DNA of 64,000 bases. Origin: Actinomycetes bacterium (lineage in GTDB: Bacteria > Actinomycetota > Acidimicrobiia > Acidimicrobiales > RAAP-2). Under the pieces are notes generated by a model. The model ran no database searches and was not told the DNA's origin. It was given only the letters and a program-made list of their open reading frames with translations. How positions within the stretch are numbered: position 1 is the stretch's first letter; the number at the start of each line of letters is the position of its first letter. A program made the position numbers and the translations under genes. The stretch lies in assembly GCA_021801235.1 (NCBI GenBank), contig JAJYYG010000147.1, positions 1 through 64,000 of the forward strand, read 5' to 3'. Shown here in pieces: positions 9,387-18,669 of this stretch.

Positions 9387-10088
9387 GTGGAAGGTGGAGT
9401 TCTGCGGACCTCGAACCATCGGGGCAGCCGGCCGGGTGCCGCGCTGCTCCTCAGCGGAGCGCTGCTCGTCGTGCCGCTCCTTCTGATCCAGAACGGGGGT
9501 GCCCGCACGGCGGACGCCCCGGTGGACGCCGTCTCGGCCCGGCCGCTGCCGCGGTCCTGGCACGGGACGACCCCGCCGTGGGAGCTGACCGCAGAGCGGA
9601 GCCGGTTGCCGCACGACCCGTCGGGCGGTGGGGGGTCGGCGGTCACCGAGTCGGCCGTTCCACCGACCCCGCGCCCGGTGCAGCCCACCACCACGGCGCC
9701 ACCGGCCACGGTGCCGCCCACCACCACGGCGCCACCGGCCACGGTTCCGCCCACCACGGTGCCGGAGGCTCGTGCGGTCGCGACCGCGCCCACCGCGGCA
9801 CCGGTCGCCGAGCCGGCCCCGGCGGCCCCCATCCCGGTCGCCGGAGGTGACAGCCGCTTGGGGATCGTGACCTACTACGGAGCGGAGCCGGGGACGTGCG
9901 CCAGCCCGACCCTGCCGTTCGGCACGGTGGTCATCGTGACCAACCCGGCCAACGGAGCGTCGGTGTCGTGCACGGTGGACGACCGCGAGGCGGACACCGC
10001 CCGCCAGATCGACCTGGCCACGGCCACGTTCGCGGAGATCGCGCCCCTCTCCCAGGGGGTCATCCCCGACGCCGAGCTCAGCTGGTGA
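9387..10088 (+). CDS. Secreted/anchored protein: N-terminal TM, Pro/Thr linker, C-terminal RlpA/3D-like double-psi beta-barrel domain; start uncertain
   Basis: LLLSGALLVVPLLLI segment; PPTTTAPPATV repeats; GIVTYYGAEPGTCASPTLPFGTVVIVTNPANGASVSCTVDDRE...IDLATATFAEIAPLSQGVI. Confidence 0.75.
   Translation: MEGGVLRTSNHRGSRPGAALLLSGALLVVPLLLIQNGGARTADAPVDAVSARPLPRSWHGTTPPWELTAERSRLPHDPSGGGGSAVTESAVPPTPRPVQPTTTAPPATVPPTTTAPPATVPPTTVPEARAVATAPTAAPVAEPAPAAPIPVAGGDSRLGIVTYYGAEPGTCASPTLPFGTVVIVTNPANGASVSCTVDDREADTARQIDLATATFAEIAPLSQGVIPDAELSW
9684..9764. repeat. 33-bp coding tandem repeat (two copies plus partial), Pro/Thr linker
   Basis: cccaccaccacggcgccaccggccacggtgccg at 9684 and 9717 (one mismatch), partial from 9750. 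Confidence 0.8.
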
Positions 10089-10124
10089 CGCGGCGCGTTC
10101 GCGGCGCCACGGCAGACTGAGGGG

Positions 10125-11021
10125 GTGACCCACACCCGAGCGGACCTGCACGAGCTGCTGGAGGCCCACGGGCTGCACCCCAGCCGGGCGCTCGGGCAGA
10201 ACTTCGTGGGGGACGCCAACACGGTGCGGAGGATCGTCCGCCTGGCCGGGGTCGGGCCGTCGAGCCGGGTGGTGGAGATCGGGGCCGGTCTCGGGTCGTT
10301 GACGCTGGCGCTGGCCGAGGCGGGGGCCGAGGTGACCGCGGTGGAGATCGACCGCCACGTGGTCCCCGTGCTCCGGTCCCAGGTGGAGCCGGTGGGCGTC
10401 CGGGTGGTGGAGGCGGACGCCCTCACGGTCGACTGGGAGGAGCTCCTGGGCCGGCCCGGGGGATCCACGGCGGGGGAAGCCCTGGCCGGCGCCGACCCAC
10501 CCGAGCGAACCGGCGCCGACCGGTGGACGCTGGTGGCGAACCTGCCCTACAACGTGGCCGTGCCCCTGGTGATCCGGGTGCTCGAAGAGGCGCCGGGTAT
10601 CGGCAGTGCCCTCGTGATGGTCCAGCGCGAGGTGGGGGAGCGCCTGGCCGCCGGGGCGGGGGACGAGGCGTACGGGGCCGTCTCGGTGAAGGTGGCCTAC
10701 TGGGCCCGGGCCTCGGTGGTGGGCCGGGTCCCGGCGTCGGTGTTCGTGCCCCGACCGAAGGTCGAGTCCGTCCTGGTGCGCCTCGACCGCCATCCGACGC
10801 GCGGTGCGGGGACCAGCGCGGCCGACATCCCCTACGACCGCCTGTTCGCGGTGGTCCGGGCCGGCTTCGCACACCGTCGCAAGATGCTCCGCCGCTCGCT
10901 CGACGGCCTGGTCCCCGCCGGGGCGTTCGAGGTGGCCGGAATCGAGCCCACGGCGCGACCGGAGGAGCTCGGACTGGGTCAGTGGGGCGATCTGGTGGCT
11001 GCGGCGTTCCCGGTACGGTGA
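10125..11021 (+). CDS. rsmA: 16S rRNA (adenine1518/1519-N6)-dimethyltransferase
   Basis: ALGQNFVGDANTVRRI, VVEIGAGLGSLT, LVANLPYNVAVPL, FVPRPKVESVLVRL. Confidence 0.95.
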   Translation: MTHTRADLHELLEAHGLHPSRALGQNFVGDANTVRRIVRLAGVGPSSRVVEIGAGLGSLTLALAEAGAEVTAVEIDRHVVPVLRSQVEPVGVRVVEADALTVDWEELLGRPGGSTAGEALAGADPPERTGADRWTLVANLPYNVAVPLVIRVLEEAPGIGSALVMVQREVGERLAAGAGDEAYGAVSVKVAYWARASVVGRVPASVFVPRPKVESVLVRLDRHPTRGAGTSAADIPYDRLFAVVRAGFAHRRKMLRRSLDGLVPAGAFEVAGIEPTARPEELGLGQWGDLVAAAFPVR

Positions 11022-11026
11022 ACGGT

Positions 11027-11902
11027 ATGGCCACCACGATCGACGCTCCGGCCAAGCTCACCGTCTCCCTGCGGGTCACCGGGGTCCGGCCCGACGGCTA
11101 CCACGAGCTGGAGGCGGAGATGGTCTCGCTCGACCTCGCCGACACCCTGGTGTTCGCCGGGGACGGTGACGGTCCGGTCGCCCTCCAGGTGGTGCCGGGG
11201 AGTGCGGCAGGGGGCGGGGACCCGTCGTACCGGCGGTGGGCGGCGGACGTGCCGACCGGCGAGGACAACCTGGTGACGCGGGCGTTGGCCGCGGTGGGTC
11301 GCTCCGCGTCGGTACGGCTGGTCAAGCGGATCCCACCGGGTGCGGGCCTCGGCGGCGGCTCGGCCGACGCTGCCGCCGTCCTGCGTTGGGCCGGGTGCGC
11401 AGACGGGAGCCTGGCTGCTTCGTTGGGGGCCGACGTGCCGTTCTGCCTGATGGGCGGGCGTGCCCTGGTGACCGGCGCGGGCGAGACGGTGGTGCCGTTG
11501 CCGTGGGAGGAACGGACCTACACCTTGTTGCTGCCACCGTTCGGCATGGACACGGCTGCGGTCTACCGGACCTGGGACGACCTGTGCCTGCGCCACCTGC
11601 TGGCACCCAGCGGGACGACGTCGAACGACCTGGAGGCCGCGGCGGTGGCGGCCGACCCGAGGTTGATCCACTGGCGCGAGGCGCTCGCCGACGCGACCGG
11701 GGCCCGTCCCCGCCTGGCGGGGAGCGGATCGACCTGGTTCGTCGAAGGAGGGCTGGCCGACGTGGGCCTCGGCGGCCGTCGGAGCCTCACCGTGGGGAGG
11801 GACGAGGCAACCCTGGTGGAGGCGCGGACCACCCGCGGGTTCGGGTGCCAGCCCGACGGGCACCCGCGAGATGGCACCCGCTCGGCAACCGCATCACCCT
11901 GA
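11027..11902 (+). CDS. ispE: 4-(cytidine 5'-diphospho)-2-C-methyl-D-erythritol kinase
   Basis: APAKLTVSLRVTGVRPDGYHELE and IPPGAGLGGGSADAAA motifs; follows rsmA. Confidence 0.93.
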   Translation: MATTIDAPAKLTVSLRVTGVRPDGYHELEAEMVSLDLADTLVFAGDGDGPVALQVVPGSAAGGGDPSYRRWAADVPTGEDNLVTRALAAVGRSASVRLVKRIPPGAGLGGGSADAAAVLRWAGCADGSLAASLGADVPFCLMGGRALVTGAGETVVPLPWEERTYTLLLPPFGMDTAAVYRTWDDLCLRHLLAPSGTTSNDLEAAAVAADPRLIHWREALADATGARPRLAGSGSTWFVEGGLADVGLGGRRSLTVGRDEATLVEARTTRGFGCQPDGHPRDGTRSATASP

Positions 11903-12067
11903 GCGGAGCCGCGACCCCGACCTGCCTGCGGCACAGCGCGGCCCGCGCCGCGAGTCACCGGCGAGCTGGTGATACCGAGCCGGCGATACCGAGCCGGCGA
12001 TCCCGGGCCCGGAGAGGCCGCAGCGGGCACCCGGCCGGTTCCGGGCAGCCGGGAGGAGCCTGGTCGG

Positions 12068-12166
12068 CTACTTGCCCGCCCGGCGTTGCCAGCGGGTCGC
12101 CTTCAGCATCTTCTTGTGCTTCTTCTTGCGCATGCGCTTGCGGCGCTTCTTGATCAGGGATCCCAT
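12068..12166 (-). CDS. bS22-like (AURKAIP1/COX24-domain) small ribosomal protein, 32 aa: MGSLIKKRRKRMRKKKHKKMLKATRWQRRAGK
   Basis: ATG start, TAG stop; strong match to the KKRRKRMxKKKHxKxLxxTRxQRR pattern; below ORF-track cutoff. Confidence 0.92.
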   Translation of the reverse strand: MGSLIKKRRKRMRKKKHKKMLKATRWQRRAGK

Positions 12167-12239
12167 GTCGTGCGCAAAGCTAGCCGCCCACGGCCTCCGG
12201 CGCCATGTGGCGGCAGGTTCGGCTGTCCGGACGCCGGGA

Positions 12240-13661
12240 TCACTCCTCGTCCGGGGGGACCGGCTCTCCGTCCCGCAGGACGGGGTGGGCGACCTCGGGC
12301 AGGTGGAACCGGAACACCGCCCCTCCGTCCGGTGCGTTCTCCGCCACTACCGTCCCGCCCTCCTCCCGCGCCACCTGGGCGACGATCGACAGCCCCAGAC
12401 CCGACCCGGGCAGGCCCCGGGCGCTCGGCGCGCGGTAGAAGCGGTCGAACAGGTGGTCGAGGTCGGAGGGGTCGATGCCCGGACCGTGGTCCCGGACCAC
12501 GACGGTCCCGGCCCGGCAGTAGACCTCCACCATCCCGCCGTCGGGGCTCCACTTCAGGGCGTTGTCCAGCAGGTTGCCGACCGCCCGCTCGATCCGGGGC
12601 CGCACCCCGAGCACCCAGCACGGCACGATGGACGCTTCGAAGGAGATCCCCCGGCTCCTCCCGTGGGTGACCGCCACCGCCACCGTCTCCTCGACCACCG
12701 AGTCGAGCCGCACCGGTCCGGCCGTCCGGTCGGGCTGCTCCCCCCGGGCCAGCTCGGCGAGGTCCGCCACCACCGTGGTGAGCTCGTCGAGCTGGGTGAG
12801 GACGTCGCCGACCAGCACCTCCCGGTCCTCCGGGGTGAGCTCGTCGATGCGGCGGGTGACCTCCATGTTGGTGCGGAGGCTGGTGAGCGGCGTGCGGAGC
12901 TCGTGGGAGGCGTCCAGCACCAGCTGGCGTTGCGCGTCGCGGGACCGGTCGAGGGCCTCGAGGAGCCGGTTGAACGCCCGCCGGAGGCGTCCGAGCTCGT
13001 CCGGGCCACCCGGGTCGAGCCGCTGGGAGACGTCGGTCGTCTCGGCCAGCTCCTCGACGGTGGTGGTCAGGTTGTTGAGGGGTCCGAGGACGGCACGTCC
13101 CACGCCGAGCCCGAACACCACCGCCAGGGCCACCCCGAGGAGCCCGATGATCGCCAGGGCGAGCGCGAGGTGGTGGAGCTCGTCGTCCACGCCGCTCAGG
13201 GGAATGGTCAGCTGCAGCGCCCCGCCCTGGTACAGGACGACCGGCTGGGTGTTGGACCGGTAGGCGAAGCCGGGCTTCAGCGGGAGGGCCACCTCGCGGA
13301 CGTCGACGGTGGCCCCGTTGATGGTGACCGCGGTGGAGGAGAAGACGGGGGGCCCGTTGCCCTCCGCGGCGGCGACCTGCTGGACGGGAGGGGTGATCGG
13401 CAGCACGCTGGGATCGGTCGGGTTCACCGTGCCGGCACTGGTGACGACCTGGACGCACTGGTCGACCGTGACGTAGCAGTAGTTGGGGATGGGGTTCGTG
13501 TCGGCGAGACTGACGATGGACTGGGCGGTCTGCTCGAGGCCGGTGTCGGTCGAGCCGATCAGCGAGTTGTACGCGACGACGTAGGCGGCGGCCGAGCCGA
13601 GGATCACCACCAGCACCACGGCCGCGGTGGTGGCCAGCACCAGGCGGCCCCGGAAGGTCAT
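12240..13661 (-). CDS. HAMP-domain sensor histidine kinase
   Basis: TM segments, HAMP-like region, LDASHELRTPLTSLRTNMEV H-box, DNALKWSPDGG N-box, GSGLGLSIV G-box. Confidence 0.93.
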   Translation of the reverse strand: MTFRGRLVLATTAAVVLVVILGSAAAYVVAYNSLIGSTDTGLEQTAQSIVSLADTNPIPNYCYVTVDQCVQVVTSAGTVNPTDPSVLPITPPVQQVAAAEGNGPPVFSSTAVTINGATVDVREVALPLKPGFAYRSNTQPVVLYQGGALQLTIPLSGVDDELHHLALALAIIGLLGVALAVVFGLGVGRAVLGPLNNLTTTVEELAETTDVSQRLDPGGPDELGRLRRAFNRLLEALDRSRDAQRQLVLDASHELRTPLTSLRTNMEVTRRIDELTPEDREVLVGDVLTQLDELTTVVADLAELARGEQPDRTAGPVRLDSVVEETVAVAVTHGRSRGISFEASIVPCWVLGVRPRIERAVGNLLDNALKWSPDGGMVEVYCRAGTVVVRDHGPGIDPSDLDHLFDRFYRAPSARGLPGSGLGLSIVAQVAREEGGTVVAENAPDGGAVFRFHLPEVAHPVLRDGEPVPPDEE

Positions 13662-13689
13662 CGTCGCCGTCCGGGTCCCCGGGTCCCGG

Positions 13690-14373
13690 TCACGGCTCGC
13701 GCAGGACGTAGCCCACACCGCGGGCGGTGTGGATGAGGCGGACCTCACCGGCCTCCTCGGTCTTGCGTCGGAGATAGCCGATGTAGACGGCCAGGGAGTT
13801 GGTGCCGGAGTCGAACGTGTAGCCCCAGACCCGGTCGAGGATGACCTCGCGGGTCAGGACCTGGCGCGGGTGGCGGAGGAGGAGCTCGAGCAGGTCGTAC
13901 TCGATCCGGGTCAGCGAGAACGTCCGCGTCCCCCGGCTCGCTTCCCGGGTGGCCGGATCGAGGCTGAGGTCGGCGAAGGCGAGCGTCTCCGACGGGTCGT
14001 CGTGGCGCCGCCGCAGGAGGGCCCGCAGCCGGGCCAGGAGCTCGGCGAGGGCGAACGGCTTGACCAGGTAGTCGTCGGCCCCGGCGTCGAGGCCGAGGAC
14101 CCGGTCCTCGACGGCGTCGCGCGCAGTCAGCATCAGGACCGGGGTGTCGTCCCCGGCGGCCCGCAGCCGACGGCAGACCTCCAGTCCGTCGACGGTGGGG
14201 AGGCCGATGTCGAGGACCACCGCATCGGGTGGCCGCACGGCGACCGCCTCTAGGGCGGCGGGGCCGTCGGCGGCCACGGTCACGTCGTAGCCCTCGAGGC
14301 GCAGCGCCCGGTTCAGGGCGCCGCTGACCGCGGCATCGTCGTCGACCACCAGGACCCGCATCGGTGCTGCCAT
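13690..14373 (-). CDS. OmpR/PhoB-family response regulator
   Basis: [12 protein letters not shown] receiver, [23 protein letters not shown], winged-helix [25 protein letters not shown]; upstream of kinase. Confidence 0.95.
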   Translation of the reverse strand: MAAPMRVLVVDDDAAVSGALNRALRLEGYDVTVAADGPAALEAVAVRPPDAVVLDIGLPTVDGLEVCRRLRAAGDDTPVLMLTARDAVEDRVLGLDAGADDYLVKPFALAELLARLRALLRRRHDDPSETLAFADLSLDPATREASRGTRTFSLTRIEYDLLELLLRHPRQVLTREVILDRVWGYTFDSGTNSLAVYIGYLRRKTEEAGEVRLIHTARGVGYVLREP

Positions 14374-14544
14374 CAGGTCGGCAGCCTACCGGGGGACCGC
14401 GCCGTCCCCGCGGCAGGACGGGCGCCCGCTACCCGGTTCCGTGACGGCGCCGGCTCCGGGTCCGTCAGGGCGGGGGAACGGTCCCGCAGGGGGACCGGTT
14501 GGCCTAGCCTGGCGCCGGTGGGACCGTGGGAGCAGGTCCACCGA

Positions 14545-14617
14545 TCCGAGGTAGTTCAATCGGCAGAACGCTGGCCTTTGGAGCCAGATGTTGGAGGTTC
14601 GAGCCCTCCCCTCGGAG
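14545..14617 (+). tRNA. tRNA-Gln (anticodon UUG)
   Basis: Cloverleaf read by eye: acceptor TCCGAGG/CCTCGGA, D-stem GTTC/GAAC, anticodon stem CTGGC-CTTTGGA-GCCAG, T-arm GGAGG-TTCGAGC-CCTCC, then GCC. Confidence 0.95.
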
Positions 14618-14670
14618 CCGTTCCCCCGGGGTCCAGCCGGTCCGGGGCCCCGCCGGGACCCGGGGCCCGG

Positions 14671-15141
14671 TCAGGCGTCCCGAGCGGTGCAGGCGGCGCA
14701 CCGTCCGAGCACCGCGAAGTGGTGCGGGTCGATCTCGAAGCCGAAGTGCGCCCGCGCCGTCCGCGAGAGGCCCGAGAAGAGGGTGTCGGGGACCTCGACC
14801 ATGGCGCCGCACTCCTCGCAGACGAAGTGCCCGTGGGCCTCGGCGGCCAGGTGGTAGGTGGCAGGTCCGTGGCCGAGGTGGGCATGGGTCACCACCCCCA
14901 GGTGCTCGAGCTCGTCGAGGTTGCGGTAGATGGTGGACAGGTGGACGTCCGGCGCCTGCGCCTGGACGGCGGCGGCCAGGTCCTCGGCGCTCTGGTGCCC
15001 GCGCCCGTCGAACAACGCGTGCACCAGGAGCTTCCGGGCGCTGGTGACCCTGCCGCCGTGCCGCCGGACGAGATCGAGCACGTCCTCCGCCGAGCCCACG
15101 CCGGCCGCGGCCGGGTCCCGTGTCGTCGGATCGGTGCCCAC
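14671..15141 (-). CDS. Fur-family transcriptional regulator
   Basis: RVTSARKLLVHALFDGRGHQSAEDLAAAVQ, STIYRNLDELEHLGVV, HGHFVCEECGAMVEV, CAAC. Confidence 0.92.
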   Translation of the reverse strand: MGTDPTTRDPAAAGVGSAEDVLDLVRRHGGRVTSARKLLVHALFDGRGHQSAEDLAAAVQAQAPDVHLSTIYRNLDELEHLGVVTHAHLGHGPATYHLAAEAHGHFVCEECGAMVEVPDTLFSGLSRTARAHFGFEIDPHHFAVLGRCAACTARDA

Positions 15142-15264
15142 ACCGCCAGCTTACGGGGCCGGTCTCCCCGAGCGCGGTCCCAGCGCGTCCCCCACGAGCG
15201 CGGTCCCACCACTCCGGCCGGACTGCCACGGCGGCACTACTGCGAGCAATATGCAATAAGACGC

Positions 15265-15277
15265 TATCCTGGACGGG
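15265..15277 (+). promoter_or_regulatory. Putative -10 (TATCCT) placing the TSS at the GTG start of the permease gene (leaderless)
   Basis: TATCCT at 15265-15270, seven bases before GTG 15277; adjacent direct repeat GCAATAT-GCAATAA. Confidence 0.45.
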
Positions 15278-16761
15278 TGAGCGATGCCCCCGGACCCGGG
15301 ATCGAGGAGCCCCGGCGGCTGGTGCAGCTGTTCGGCCTGCGCGACCTGGTCCCGCTGTCGGTGTCGAGCGTCGGCCCGATGTTCTCGGTGGCGGCGACCG
15401 GGGGGGTGATGGCCGCCCAGGCGGGCTGGTGGACCCTCCCGGCGATCGGCCTGCTGGCGGTCCCGTTCATCATCTCGAGCTTCGTGTTCCGGCTGCTCAA
15501 CCGGCACTTCCCCCACGCGGGCGCCTCGTACCACTGGTCGGCGCGGGTGATCGGGCGCGGCGTGTCGCGCTACCAGGCGTGGATCCTCATCCTGGCGTAC
15601 TTCACCTCCATCCCCCCGATCGCCATCCCCGCCAGCGCGTACACGCTGGCGCTGGTCGCACCGGGCTACGACGCGCCGGCCGCGGTCCGGATGGCGGTGG
15701 CCCTCTTCTGGATCGTGTTCGCGGCGGTGCCGCTGCTGCGGGGCGGGCGCCCGACCGCCCGGATCACCCAGGTGTTCTTCGCGGTGGAGATGGTCGCGCT
15801 GCTCGCCTTCGGTGCCGTCGGCGTGCTGAGCTGGCACCGGCTGGCGGTGCCGATCCACTTCGGTCCGCCGCCGATCGGCGGCATCCTGATCGTGGCGGTG
15901 GTGGCGGCGACCATCCTGGACGGCTGGGAGATCGACAGCTACGCGGCCGAGGAGTCGCGCTCGCCCCGCTCCCACTCGGGGGTCGGCGGGATCATCGGCG
16001 CCTTCGGCGCCCTGGCCTTCTACGCCATCCTCTACCCGCTGATGCTGGGGGAGACCCCCCTGCACCTGCTGGCCAACTCCCCCGATCCGCTGGGGGCGTG
16101 GTCGCACCGGCTCGTCCCGGGGGCGCCGTGGGTGATGCTGGTGCCCATCCTCCTCTCGACCGCCGGCGGGCTGTGGCTGACCAGCTTCATCCTCACCCGA
16201 GCCCTCTACGCCATGGGTCGGGAGCGCCTGCTCCCCGGGGGATTCGCCCGGCTCAACCGCCATCACGTCCCCCACGTCGCCATCGTGGCCAGCCTGGGGG
16301 CGGCGGCAGTGGTGGTCGCCCTCGAGCTGTTCGTCACGTCGCTGAGCGGGTTCTTCAACCTGGTGCTCTCCGCGGCGGGGTTCTTCCTCCTGGCCGAGTT
16401 CTTCCTCGACTCGGTGACCGCCGCAGTGTTCCTCACCGTCGGCCACCGGCGACAACCCGGGGCGGCCGGCTCCCACGGCCACCGCCTGCTTCTGGCCGGC
16501 TCGCTGCTGTCGAGCCTGGTGATGGGCGGCCTGCTGGTGGCCTTCTTCGTCTACGGCCCGACGGCGATCGGGGGCGGGATCGACGAGACGATCGGCGCGC
16601 TGCTGGGCCTCGGGTTCGCCTTCGCCTGGTGGACCAAGCGGCGCACCTCGGATCCGGTGGTGTTCCCCGGGGAGGACGTCGGCGACCGGGACGTCGGCGA
16701 TCCGGAGGGGGCCGAGGCGGCGGGCGCGGCCCAACAGGCGGCGCTGAGCCCGGCGGGCTGA
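15277..16761 (+). CDS. APC-superfamily amino-acid permease
   Basis: GLRDLVPLSVSSVGPMFSVAATGGVMA followed by about 12 hydrophobic segments; GTG start. Confidence 0.88.
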   Translation: MSDAPGPGIEEPRRLVQLFGLRDLVPLSVSSVGPMFSVAATGGVMAAQAGWWTLPAIGLLAVPFIISSFVFRLLNRHFPHAGASYHWSARVIGRGVSRYQAWILILAYFTSIPPIAIPASAYTLALVAPGYDAPAAVRMAVALFWIVFAAVPLLRGGRPTARITQVFFAVEMVALLAFGAVGVLSWHRLAVPIHFGPPPIGGILIVAVVAATILDGWEIDSYAAEESRSPRSHSGVGGIIGAFGALAFYAILYPLMLGETPLHLLANSPDPLGAWSHRLVPGAPWVMLVPILLSTAGGLWLTSFILTRALYAMGRERLLPGGFARLNRHHVPHVAIVASLGAAAVVVALELFVTSLSGFFNLVLSAAGFFLLAEFFLDSVTAAVFLTVGHRRQPGAAGSHGHRLLLAGSLLSSLVMGGLLVAFFVYGPTAIGGGIDETIGALLGLGFAFAWWTKRRTSDPVVFPGEDVGDRDVGDPEGAEAAGAAQQAALSPAG

Positions 16762-16786
16762 GCCGGGCGGGCTCGCAGGCGCCGCG

Positions 16787-18625
16787 TCAGCCGGCGGACT
16801 TGCGGGCCCGGCTGCGCTGGCGCCCCCGGGTGGCCTGGTCGAGGACGACCTTGCGGAGGCGGACCGTCTTCGGGGTGACCTCGACGCACTCGTCGTCGGC
16901 GATGAACTCCAGGGCCTGCTCGAGAGAGAGGAGGAGGGGAGGGGTGAGCCGGATCGCCTCGTCGGCGGCGGCCGAGCGGATGTTGGTCTGCTTCTTCTCC
17001 TTGGTCGGGTTGACGTCCATCTCCTCGTCCCGGGCGTTCTCCCCGACCACCATCCCCTCGTAGACCTCGGTGCCGGGCCCGACCAGCAGTACGCCGCGCT
17101 CCTGGAGGCTCATGAGGGTGTAGCCGGTGGTCATCCCGCGGCGGTCGGCCACCATGGAGCCGTTGCGCTTGGTCTTCAGCTCGCCGTGCCAGGGCTCCCA
17201 CCCGTCGAACACGTGGTGGAGCATGCCGGTGCCCCGCGTCTCGGTCATGAACTCGGTGCGGAAGCCGACCAGGCCCCGGGCCGGGACCCGGTAGTCCATG
17301 CGGACCCACCCGGTGCCGTGGTTCACCATCTCGATCAGGGTGCCCTTGCGCAAGGCCATGAGCTGAGTGACCACCCCGAGGTACTCGTCGGGCACGTCGA
17401 CCGCCACCCGCTCCATCGGCTCGTGGAGCTTCCCGTCGATCTCGCGGGTGACCACCTGGGGCTTGCCCACGGTCATCTCGAACCCCTCGCGGCGCATGGT
17501 CTCCACCAGCACCGCCAGCTGGAGCTCGCCGCGACCCTGGACCTCCCAGGTGTCGGGCCGCTCGGTGGGGAGCACCCGCAGGGACACGTTCCCGACCAGC
17601 TCGGCCTCGAGGCGGTTGGAGATCTGGCGGGCGGTCAGCTTGGTGCCGTCGGCACCGGCGAGCGGGGAGGTGTTGATCCCGATGGTCATGGCCAGGCTCG
17701 GCTCGTCGACGGTGATGATCGGCAGCGGCCGCGGGTCCTCGGCGTCGGCCAGCGTCTCCCCGATGGTGATCGCCGCCATGCCGGCCACCGCGGCGATCTC
17801 GCCGGGCCCGGCCTCGGCGGCGTCGACCCGGTCGAGGGCGTCGGTGACGTAGAGCTCGGTGATCCTGGTCCGCTCGACGGTGCCGTCGAGCTTGCACCAG
17901 GCGACCGTCTCCCCCTTGCGGAGGGTGCCGTTGTGGACCCGGCAGATGGCGAGGCGCCCCAGGTAGGGGGAGGCGTCGAGGTTGGAGACGATGGCCTGCA
18001 GCGGGGCGCCCTCGTCGTAGTGGGGGGCGGGGATGCGGTCGAGGATCGCCTGGAAGAGCGGTTCGAGGTCGGTGCCCTCCTCGCCCTGGACGGTCGAGGC
18101 CCAGCCGGCGCGGGCGTTGGAGAACAGGATGGGGAAGTCGATCTGGTGCTCGTCGGCGTCGAGGTCGAGGAAGAGCTCCTCCACCTCGTGGACCACCTCG
18201 TCGATGCGGGCGTCGGGGCGGTCCACCTTGTTGACCACCAGCACCACCGGGAGCCGGGCCTGGAGTGCCTTGCGGAGGACGAACCGGGTCTGGGGGAGGG
18301 GGCCCTCGGAGGCGTCCACCAGCAGCAGCACCCCGTCGACCATGGTGAGGCCACGCTCCACTTCACCGCCGAAGTCGGCGTGGCCCGGGGTGTCGATGAT
18401 GTTGATCTTCACCCCGTGGTGGAGCACCGCGGTGTTCTTCGCCAGGATGGTGATGCCCTTTTCGCGCTCGAGATCGCCGGAGTCCATGACCCGCTCGTTG
18501 ACCGACTCGTTGGCCCGGAACGCACCCGACTGCCAGAGCATGGCGTCGACCAGGGTCGTCTTGCCGTGGTCGACGTGGGCCACGATGGCCACGTTGCGGA
18601 TGTCATCGCGGGTCTGGGTGGACAT
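16787..18625 (-). CDS. typA: GTP-binding protein TypA/BipA
   Basis: NVAIVAHVDHGKTTLVDAMLWQSGAFR, DSGDLEREKGITILAKNTAV, NKVDRPDAR, C-terminal LRKVVLDQATRGRQR. Confidence 0.97.
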   Translation of the reverse strand: MSTQTRDDIRNVAIVAHVDHGKTTLVDAMLWQSGAFRANESVNERVMDSGDLEREKGITILAKNTAVLHHGVKINIIDTPGHADFGGEVERGLTMVDGVLLLVDASEGPLPQTRFVLRKALQARLPVVLVVNKVDRPDARIDEVVHEVEELFLDLDADEHQIDFPILFSNARAGWASTVQGEEGTDLEPLFQAILDRIPAPHYDEGAPLQAIVSNLDASPYLGRLAICRVHNGTLRKGETVAWCKLDGTVERTRITELYVTDALDRVDAAEAGPGEIAAVAGMAAITIGETLADAEDPRPLPIITVDEPSLAMTIGINTSPLAGADGTKLTARQISNRLEAELVGNVSLRVLPTERPDTWEVQGRGELQLAVLVETMRREGFEMTVGKPQVVTREIDGKLHEPMERVAVDVPDEYLGVVTQLMALRKGTLIEMVNHGTGWVRMDYRVPARGLVGFRTEFMTETRGTGMLHHVFDGWEPWHGELKTKRNGSMVADRRGMTTGYTLMSLQERGVLLVGPGTEVYEGMVVGENARDEEMDVNPTKEKKQTNIRSAAADEAIRLTPPLLLSLEQALEFIADDECVEVTPKTVRLRKVVLDQATRGRQRSRARKSAG

Positions 18626-18669
18626 GAGTCCCGGACTCTACCGGTTATCGCCCGCCGGTCAGGCGCTCG

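Noticed and set aside
9684-9764. CRISPR or regulatory repeat in the DPBB gene
   Set aside because: Repeat length is a multiple of three and encodes a Pro/Thr linker in frame.
6620-9832. 1070-aa minus-strand ORF across metG/tatD
   Set aside because: Antisense shadow of well-supported genes; no domain motifs.
11971-12010. 14-bp duplicated gataccgagccggc between ispE and the bS22-like gene
   Set aside because: Only two short GC-rich copies; not distinguishable from local slippage.
14518-15276. N-terminal 253-aa extension of the APC permease ORF
   Set aside because: Runs through tRNA-Gln and antisense to fur; true start is GTG 15277.
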